Shown: one piece after another, positions 58,658 to 64,000 of the stretch
Numbering within the stretch: position 1 is the first letter of the stretch
Layout of the letters: each line of letters opens with the position of its first letter
Origin: JAEUIT01 sp044220875
GTDB lineage: Bacteria > Planctomycetota > Phycisphaerae > Phycisphaerales > SM1A02
Assembly (NCBI GenBank): GCA_044220875.1
Contig: JBGAQH010000001.1
Location: 682,001-746,000, forward strand
Length of the DNA stretch: 64,000 nt
Reading direction: 5' to 3'
Translations under genes and position numbers: made by a program
Notes under the pieces: generated by a model
The model's input: the letters and a program-made list of their open reading frames with translations, nothing else
Told to the model about the DNA's origin: nothing
The model's database searches: none

Positions 58658-59506
58658 ATGCGACGACCCACGACCCTCCTTGCCCTCGCCGCCGCCACGC
58701 TCCTGCCGACCCTTCTCCTTCCGGGCTGCACCGGCAAGGCGGCTCCCGAGAAGGTGGTCCTCTCGACCGCCAACTCCGTGCACGAGGGACTGCTGGGCTG
58801 GCGAAGCGTGACCGACGACACGGTCACCCTGGCGACGCAGGGCATCGTGGACGTGGATGTTGAGGTCTTCGCCGGTGCCGTCACGGTCGTCACGAAGCCG
58901 AACATCAAGGAGACGACCGTCACCGTGCGGCGCATGGGCACGCACGGCTGGTTCCGCGAGAAGGAATCGATGGCATCGCTGGGCGAGATCCACTACACGG
59001 TGTCGCTCGAGCGCCACGAGGGCAAGGACCGAACCGTCGTGCGGGCCGCGACCGACAACGCGGAGCCGCACTTCCAGTCGGTGGACGTCGAGATCACGGT
59101 GCCCGATCTCGGTGCGGCGCGCGTGGTCACGCGGCGCGGCAACGTGTGGGTCGAGGGCAATCGCGGCGGCGCGGAAGTGCTGACCTCGCGCGGGACAATC
59201 CGCCTCATGACGCCGTGGAAGATGGAGCAGCCGATCACGCTCGTCACGAGCGACGCCGATGTCGACCTGCGGATTCGCGGCGAATCGACCGGCGCAGTCG
59301 ACGCGGCGAGCGTCGGCGGACTCGTGAAGACGCGGGTGAAGTACGGCCGCTGGATCGCGGTGGACGGAACCAACGACGCATCGACGCTCAAGGCGACGCT
59401 CAACGACGGCGCGAACCCGATCACGCTGCGCACGTCGAACGCCGACGTGATGGTCTCGGTCGTGCCGATGCCGGTCTCGCAGAATCCGCTGCCGGCCATC
59501 CCGTGA
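58658..59506 (+). CDS. Beta-repeat lipoprotein (DUF4097-like)
   Basis: A 282-residue lipoprotein with a lipobox (L-L-L-P-G-C) at about 20-25. The mature part is beta-rich with stacked strand motifs: I-V-D-V-D-V-E-V, V-D-V-E-I-T-V-P, A-R-V-V-T-R-R-G-N-V-W-V-E-G and V-L-T-S-R-G-T-I-R-L, then T-S-D-A-D-V-D-L-R-I. This right-handed beta-helix-like pattern is the DUF4097 type. The function is unknown. It lies 125 bp from the divergent esterase and 55 bp before rlmE. Confidence 0.85.
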   Translation: MRRPTTLLALAAATLLPTLLLPGCTGKAAPEKVVLSTANSVHEGLLGWRSVTDDTVTLATQGIVDVDVEVFAGAVTVVTKPNIKETTVTVRRMGTHGWFREKESMASLGEIHYTVSLERHEGKDRTVVRAATDNAEPHFQSVDVEITVPDLGAARVVTRRGNVWVEGNRGGAEVLTSRGTIRLMTPWKMEQPITLVTSDADVDLRIRGESTGAVDAASVGGLVKTRVKYGRWIAVDGTNDASTLKATLNDGANPITLRTSNADVMVSVVPMPVSQNPLPAIP

Positions 59507-59548
59507 CCTGACGGTTCGCGCCGCTTCCCGGACGTTCGCGGCGTCGGG

Positions 59549-59554
59549 TAGACT
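59549..59554 (+). promoter_or_regulatory. Candidate -10 hexamer TAGACT for a leaderless rlmE mRNA
   Basis: TAGACT ends 7 nt before the ATG and no Shine-Dalgarno is present. Confidence 0.3.
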
Positions 59555-59561
59555 TCGTTCG

Positions 59562-60221
59562 ATGCGCGAGGTGCAGGACCACTATTTCCGCTTGGCGAAG
59601 GAAGAGGGCTTCCGCTCTCGCGCCGCGTACAAGCTCATGGAGATCGACGATCGCAAGCGCGTCCTGCACCGCGGCGATCGCGTGCTCGATGCCGGCGCGG
59701 CCCCGGGCTCCTGGGCCCAGGTGGCCGCCAAGCGGATCGGCGAGCAGGGGACCGTCTGGGCGGTGGACCTCAAGTCCATCGAGCGCCGCGGCTATCCGTC
59801 GAACGTGCGCCTGCTTCAGGCGGACTTGCGCGAGATCACGCTCCAGGACGTCGGCGGCGAGCTCTTCGACGTGATCCTCTCCGACATGGCGCCCAACACC
59901 ACGGGTGACCCCGGCGGCGACCACTTCCAGAGCGTGCGGCTCTGCAACGACCTGCTCGACCGGGCCGGCGACTGGCTCCGGCGCCGCGGCAACCTGGTCA
60001 TGAAGGTCTTCGAGGGTCAGGAATATCCCGCGCTCCTCAAGCGCAGCGAACGCCTCTTCCAGGAGGCAAAGGGCTACAAGCCGAGGGCGTCGCGATCGGA
60101 GTCGGTCGAGATGTTCATCATCTGCCACGGCTATCGCGGCCCGCGCCCCGAGCCGACGACCCCCGATGACGGCTTCCTCCCCAAGCGGAAGCCCTCGACC
60201 GGATGGAAGACCGAGGACTGA
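59562..60221 (+). CDS. rlmE: 23S rRNA 2'-O-methyltransferase RlmE (FtsJ/RrmJ)
   Basis: A 219-residue SAM-dependent methyltransferase that modifies the 23S rRNA A-loop. The SAM site is L-D-A-G-A-A-P-G-S-W. The K-D-K-E catalytic set appears in A-Y-K-L-M-E-I, L-S-D-M-A-P, V-M-K-V-F-E-G and E-S-V-E-M-F. The C-terminal tail of about 25 residues is Pro-rich and extends past the fold. It has no ftsH partner next to it, unlike E. coli. Confidence 0.95.
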   Translation: MREVQDHYFRLAKEEGFRSRAAYKLMEIDDRKRVLHRGDRVLDAGAAPGSWAQVAAKRIGEQGTVWAVDLKSIERRGYPSNVRLLQADLREITLQDVGGELFDVILSDMAPNTTGDPGGDHFQSVRLCNDLLDRAGDWLRRRGNLVMKVFEGQEYPALLKRSERLFQEAKGYKPRASRSESVEMFIICHGYRGPRPEPTTPDDGFLPKRKPSTGWKTED

Positions 60222-60301
60222 CCGTCGCCACGGGTTGGTGGTCTGCTCGCCACCGGATGGCGGGCATGCGAATTGCCTTGCTTCATCGCCTCTCTCCCCC
60301 T

Positions 60302-60308
60302 GAAGGAG
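60302..60308 (+). promoter_or_regulatory. Shine-Dalgarno GAAGGAG of the dockerin/EF-hand protein
   Basis: It lies 8 nt before the ATG at 60317 and selects it over the in-frame upstream start near 60203. Confidence 0.7.
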
Positions 60309-60316
60309 TTCCTGCG

Positions 60317-61435
60317 ATGAAGATGATGCCCACCGTTTCCCAAGGCGTGCCCTCGAACAAGGCCTTCTTTCCGATCTCCAAGGCTCAGAAGCCACAGGGA
60401 ACGATCGCAGGCGTGGCCGACGGCGCCGTCGGAGCAGCCACCGGCGGCAGTGCGCAGTCCATGCCGACGGAGATCGACCTTCAGGCGTTCTTTGCCGCAT
60501 GGGGCACGGACAATGCGCAATTCGACGCGACCAAGGATGGGACCGTCGATGGCCAGGACCTCTCGCTCTTCCTCGGTTCCGCGACGCAGCAGCTTGGCAA
60601 GCAGGCGACGCCCGATCAGGTCTTGGGCAGTTGGGGCCAGCAGAACGGCAGCGGCGACGTGAACGGTGACGGCACCGTTGACGGATTCGATCTCGCCCTC
60701 ACGCTCGGGCAGGCCACGCCAGCGCCGAAGAACTCCCCGCTTGCCGATGGCGTGCAGAAGGCGTGGGGGACCGACAACAAGGCCTACGACCTCAACGGCG
60801 ACGGCACCGTCGACGGCACCGATTTGGCGATGGCCCTCGGCCAGGGCTCGGCGAACGGCATGGTCAGTGGCGGCACGATGGATGGGACCGGCACCTCCAG
60901 CGGCACCTCCGACGACGACTCCGTCGGCCAGCCGGCAACGCAGGCCGCAGCCCAGGCGGGCGAGGTTGCCGCGAAGCTCACCGATGCGGTGCTTCAGGCC
61001 AAGGACGCGAATGGCGATGGCGAACTGACGGCCTCCGAGCTGCAATCCGCCGCCGGGTACGTCGCCGACGCCGACAAGGACGGCGACAGCGCCATTTCGC
61101 GCGACGAGCTGCAGTCGCGGCTCACCAGCGTTCTGTCGAACGCGAGCACGAAGTCAACGACCGACCTCAACGCCGTCACCACGAAGTGGGCCCAAGCGCT
61201 TCTCAAGAGCGACAACGCCGCCGTGCATGCCCGCAACGCCTACGGAACGGGCACTTCGGCCCTCGCCAACCAGCTCTACAGCAAGCTCGCGGCGAACGGA
61301 TTCTCGAACATGCCGCCGAGCAACCTCGCGAAGCTCGTGCAGGGACTCGGCATCAACGACGCCCAGCGGACATCGGTGATGCGCGGTCTCGCGAATCGCT
61401 ATCCGAACGGCCTGGGCATCAGCGCCCAAGCCTGA
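60317..61435 (+). CDS. Dockerin/EF-hand-type calcium-binding repeat protein, no signal peptide
   Basis: A 372-residue protein. Three dockerin-like half repeats lie at about 70-180: D-G-T-V-D-G-Q-D-L-S-L-F-L, D-V-N-G-D-G-T-V-D-G-F-D-L and D-L-N-G-D-G-T-V-D-G-T-D-L. Two EF-hand loops follow near 233-265: D-A-N-G-D-G-E-L-T-A-S-E-L and D-A-D-K-D-G-D-S-A-I-S-R-D-E-L. The C-terminal 100 residues are helical and uncharacterised. The N-terminus (K-M-M-P-T-V-S-Q-G) has no hydrophobic leader, so it is either cytoplasmic or exported by a route without a Sec signal. An intrinsic terminator follows. I do not recognise the whole-protein family. Confidence 0.85.
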   Translation: MKMMPTVSQGVPSNKAFFPISKAQKPQGTIAGVADGAVGAATGGSAQSMPTEIDLQAFFAAWGTDNAQFDATKDGTVDGQDLSLFLGSATQQLGKQATPDQVLGSWGQQNGSGDVNGDGTVDGFDLALTLGQATPAPKNSPLADGVQKAWGTDNKAYDLNGDGTVDGTDLAMALGQGSANGMVSGGTMDGTGTSSGTSDDDSVGQPATQAAAQAGEVAAKLTDAVLQAKDANGDGELTASELQSAAGYVADADKDGDSAISRDELQSRLTSVLSNASTKSTTDLNAVTTKWAQALLKSDNAAVHARNAYGTGTSALANQLYSKLAANGFSNMPPSNLAKLVQGLGINDAQRTSVMRGLANRYPNGLGISAQA

Positions 61436-61505
61436 CTGACGGAGGCGCAGGGCAACCGCGCCGCCCACGCCGGCGTCCGACGCACCTTCGCGACCGACTG
61501 CCGAC

Positions 61506-61515
61506 CTAACGCTTC
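61506..61515 (-). repeat. GAAGCGTTAG site
   Basis: An exact intergenic copy 10 bp before the terminator stem downstream of the EF-hand gene. Confidence 0.6.
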
Positions 61516-61525
61516 TCCCCCGAAG

Positions 61526-61558
61526 GGCCGCGAGCCTCCTCCGCTCGCGGCCTTTCTC
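61526..61558 (+). terminator. Rho-independent terminator after the EF-hand protein
   Basis: A perfect 10-bp stem (GGCCGCGAGC with GCTCGCGGCC) and a 7-nt loop are followed by TTTCTC. The T-tract is short and interrupted, so efficiency may be moderate. Confidence 0.8.
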
Positions 61559-61659
61559 ATTGCCGCCGTTGGCCGAACGGGTTTCGCGTTGATCGCGGAC
61601 GAGGTCGAGGCGCGGGCCCCCGACGTCCTGAACCGATCCGCCGCTCGCGATTACCTCCG

Positions 61660-63723
61660 CTACGGCGACTGCTGGCGACGACGTGGGAGCGGACTCCAGA
61701 CTGATCGATTCGGATCGAGAATGGGGTTCGTCGGCATCGCGCGATAGGCGTCCGAGACGACGCGCTCGGCAAGCACTTCGTCACCGTCCGCGTTGAGCAC
61801 GAAGCTCACTCCAGCGCCTCCGCCATCGGGATGCATCTCGAATCGCACGACGCCCTGGCTGTCGCGCCGACGAGGCGCGAGGAAGAAGTGCTTGCCGCCG
61901 TCCATGGCGTCGGCGAATGCGGAGGGGAGCAGGGTCCTGTACCACGCGCGCGTCGGGTCGTCGTCGTCCTCGGAGCTGAGCAATCTCGGCGACGTGTCAT
62001 CGAACCGTGGCGAGATGGCGATCAATACCAGCGGGCGAGCGCCGCGTCGGGACGCTTCGCCTCCCTCGCGATCGGCCCAGGTGCCATCGTTGTTCCAACC
62101 CGCGAGAAAGAGAAGGTGATGATCGAATGACCAATGCATCGCAAAGAGCGCTCCCCGATGCCACCTCTGGAAGCGCAGTCGTCCGTCGAGGTCGTAGACG
62201 CGCACGACGCTGTACGGTCCCGGCGAATGCCTGAAGAGGGTGATGATCTCGTCACCGGCCACCTCAGGAAAGACGTCGGCGCGAAGCACCAGTTCCACCG
62301 CGAATCGCCCGTTTTCGCCGTCGTCGGCATGCTCGCCGGGCCTGCGGGGAACGTCGTTCGGCGTCACGGAGGCTCGCCACTTCGGTTCGGTCCAGGTCCC
62401 TGCCTCGTAGGCGCAGAGCTCACCGGCATGCGGCACCGGCGCGTCCGGTAGAAGCGAGAACAGAACCATATCGGCCCGTCGCCCCGCGGCATCGCCCTCG
62501 ATGAACTCGGCGAGGTGCACCCCGCCGTTTCTTCGGGCGTCGAAGGTGTGATGGATGAAACCGAGTCCGTCGCGCACGTCGAGGTACCGGCCGCCTTCGC
62601 GGGTCACGACTTCGACGGCCCGCTGGAGATATCGATAGGTCAGCCCGAACGACACAACGGCGAATGCGGTTAGCGCGGTGAACAGCGCCATCGCGCTCCG
62701 CATTGGATGGCGACCCGCTGCCCTGGTCAGTCGCACCCACGGGCTGAGCGGCGCGGCTGCGATCGGGTCGCCGTCGAGATACCGCCTGAGGTCCGAGGCG
62801 AACGCGGCGACGCTCGCGTATCGGTCGTCAGGACGCTTCGCGAGCGATGTGCGCAGAATGGTGGCCAGTGATCGGTCGATCGATCGAGGTGGCGGCGGAG
62901 CCGGCTCGGTCGAGCGGATCGCGTCCACGGCGGCCCAGAGCGAGTGGGAAGGAACAGAGATCGGCGGCGATCCGCACAGGAGTTCGTAGAGAATCACGCC
63001 AAGTGCGTAGACGTCCGCCCTGGTATCGATGAGCGACGGGTCCCCCGAGCACTGCTCCGGGCTCATGTAGGCAAGCGTCCCGATCACAGCGCCGGCGAGC
63101 GTGATCTCCGCGGTCATCGCCGTGTCGATGTCGGTGCAGCGTGCCACGCCGAAGTCAATCACCTTCGGCTCGCCCGCCGCGTCCACGACCACGTTCGACG
63201 GCTTGAGGTCCCGATGGACGACGCCACGCTGATGGCCGTGCCCCACGGCATCGCAGACTCGCAGGAACAGGCGAATGCGGGCGATGGCGTCGAGCCCCGT
63301 ACGGTCGGCATGCTCGTCGATGGGCCGACTCTCGGACACGTATTCCATCGCGAACCACGGGGTCGCGCCGTCGTCGAGCACGCCGCTGTCCAGGAATCGC
63401 GCGATGCAGGGATGGTCGAGGCGGCGGAGGACCGCCGATTCGCGGCGGAGTCGGTCGGCTGCGGTCTCGCCGCGCAGACCAGGCGGGAGGATTTTGATTG
63501 CGGCCAGATGGCCGTCTGTGATGCGCTCGCCTAGATACACGATGCCCATGCCGCCGCGCGCAAGGAGCCGCGTGATCCTGAAGCCGCCGAGTCGCTCCGG
63601 CATAGGCGCCTGCCCGGCGAACTCGGCGTCCGGACCGAAAATCGCCTCGGCGAGGCGCGAGGCCTCGTCGGCCGTCAGGCGGAGTCGTGGGTGCCGGGGC
63701 GTCGTCATGCGTCGGGCCCGCAT
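61660..63723 (-). CDS. Membrane-anchored Hanks-type Ser/Thr protein kinase
   Basis: A 687-residue kinase. The catalytic domain (about 48-320) is complete: glycine loop L-A-R-G-G-M-G-I-V-Y, Lys77 in A-A-I-K-I-L, Glu95, H-R-D-L-K-P-S-N (Asp172), D-F-G (Asp190) and M-S-P-E-Q. A single helix (about 350-370, M-A-L-F-T-A-L-T-A-F-A-V-V-S-F-G-L) separates it from an extracytoplasmic domain of about 310 residues that I do not recognise; it is Trp/Asp-rich and may be a sensor. An in-frame ATG at 63708 is an alternative start; neither has a Shine-Dalgarno. It is divergent from the sigma factor gene, a common pairing in Planctomycetota. Confidence 0.93.
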   Translation of the reverse strand: MRARRMTTPRHPRLRLTADEASRLAEAIFGPDAEFAGQAPMPERLGGFRITRLLARGGMGIVYLGERITDGHLAAIKILPPGLRGETAADRLRRESAVLRRLDHPCIARFLDSGVLDDGATPWFAMEYVSESRPIDEHADRTGLDAIARIRLFLRVCDAVGHGHQRGVVHRDLKPSNVVVDAAGEPKVIDFGVARCTDIDTAMTAEITLAGAVIGTLAYMSPEQCSGDPSLIDTRADVYALGVILYELLCGSPPISVPSHSLWAAVDAIRSTEPAPPPPRSIDRSLATILRTSLAKRPDDRYASVAAFASDLRRYLDGDPIAAAPLSPWVRLTRAAGRHPMRSAMALFTALTAFAVVSFGLTYRYLQRAVEVVTREGGRYLDVRDGLGFIHHTFDARRNGGVHLAEFIEGDAAGRRADMVLFSLLPDAPVPHAGELCAYEAGTWTEPKWRASVTPNDVPRRPGEHADDGENGRFAVELVLRADVFPEVAGDEIITLFRHSPGPYSVVRVYDLDGRLRFQRWHRGALFAMHWSFDHHLLFLAGWNNDGTWADREGGEASRRGARPLVLIAISPRFDDTSPRLLSSEDDDDPTRAWYRTLLPSAFADAMDGGKHFFLAPRRRDSQGVVRFEMHPDGGGAGVSFVLNADGDEVLAERVVSDAYRAMPTNPILDPNRSVWSPLPRRRQQSP

Positions 63724-63858
63724 AGATCGTCGTGCGCATCATCCCTGCGGTCTGGCCGAACCGCCAGCAAGAGCCGGACGCCCGATCGTGGGGAGACCGG
63801 TTCAATCGTGCGGCGATACAGTGGTACCATCGCGACCAGTGGTGATGAAGGCGGGGTC

Positions 63859-64000
63859 ATGGAATCGTCACAGGGCAACGATCAGTTTCGCACGACTAGT
63901 TGGACGCTTGTACGGCAAGCGAGCGACGATCCCGCAGCCCTGACTCGATTCTGCGAGCGGTATCTTGCCCCGTCGTATGCGTACTTTCGTCGCCTCGGCT
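63859..64000 (+). CDS. ECF-type sigma-70 family RNA polymerase sigma factor (3' truncated by window edge)
   Basis: The first 47 codons are present. The sequence S-W-T-L-V-R-Q-A-S-D-D-P-A-A-L-T-R-F-C then Y-L-A-P-S-Y-A-Y is the N-terminal region 2 pattern of Planctomycetota ECF sigma factors (T-x-W-x-L-V ... A-L-x-x-x-C-x-x-Y). The start ATG lies 135 bp from the divergent kinase gene. Kinase and sigma factor may form a signalling pair. The gene is too incomplete for a subgroup. Confidence 0.82.
   Translation, partial: MESSQGNDQFRTTSWTLVRQASDDPAALTRFCERYLAPSYAYFRRLG

Overview
The window is about 64 kb of GC-rich (roughly two-thirds or more GC), gene-dense chromosomal DNA. The gene families point to a Planctomycetota bacterium, plausibly Phycisphaerae-like. 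The signs are MoxR/DUF58/BatA/vWA/DUF4175/DUF4159 clusters, porins with an N-terminal coiled coil, repeated C-x-x-C-G-Y-x-L-R-G zinc ribbons, dockerin-like D-x-N-G-D-G repeats, a Hanks kinase divergent from an ECF-type sigma factor, and CACAGAGG-type intergenic repeats. The class is inference; there is no rRNA or other marker in the window to settle it. No phage, transposase or CRISPR array is seen.

Layout. (1) 1-16337: a type IV pilus/type II secretion-like operon: a PilM/PilN-like protein cut by the window edge, a PilO/PilP-like protein, a giant 4426-residue secretin, and a small lipoprotein. Both outer junctions are 4-bp start/stop overlaps. The secretin carries about 47 tandem N1-type domains before a normal secretin pore domain and is the outstanding feature here. 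(2) 16415-19687, minus strand: tRNA-Gln(CTG), then the run plsC-ruvA-manC-ruvX, in which plsC/ruvA and manC/ruvX overlap. (3) 19941-26761, plus strand: carB, an isolated nuoH, a 68-residue small ORF and radA. (4) 27015-30409: two paralogous porins, the first with host-atypical T-ending codons typical of very high expression and followed by a strong intrinsic terminator. (5) 30550-39329: purL (with two fused PurS-like domains), purQ, a zinc-ribbon membrane protein, a Gfo/Idh/MocA oxidoreductase, endonuclease IV, a TPR lipoprotein and queF. (6) 39367-43368: a 900-residue secreted protein of unknown function, divergent from a VKOR-DsbA fusion. (7) 43397-54360: a seven-gene operon of MoxR ATPase, DUF58, BatA-like, vWA, DUF4175-like, DUF4159-like and thioredoxin-HEAT proteins. 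(8) 54508-64000: transketolase, a 41-bp inverted repeat pair, a secreted esterase, a DUF4097-like lipoprotein, rlmE, a dockerin/EF-hand protein, a Ser/Thr kinase and the start of an ECF sigma factor gene.

How the genes fit together. The PilM/N, PilO/P and secretin proteins should form an envelope-spanning assembly platform and outer-membrane channel, with the lipoprotein as a possible pilotin or outer-membrane partner. The MoxR-to-DUF4159 operon should form a membrane-anchored chaperone/adaptor system with three vWA-type proteins on both sides of the membrane. Housekeeping genes cover purine and pyrimidine synthesis, recombination and repair (ruvA, ruvX, radA, nfo) and RNA modification (queF, rlmE). 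Two further signals cut across genes. One is a 10-bp word, GAAnnGTTAG, that recurs at least 11 times between 32 and 62 kb. The other is a set of -10-like hexamers placed 6-9 nt from start codons that lack a Shine-Dalgarno sequence, which suggests leaderless transcripts.
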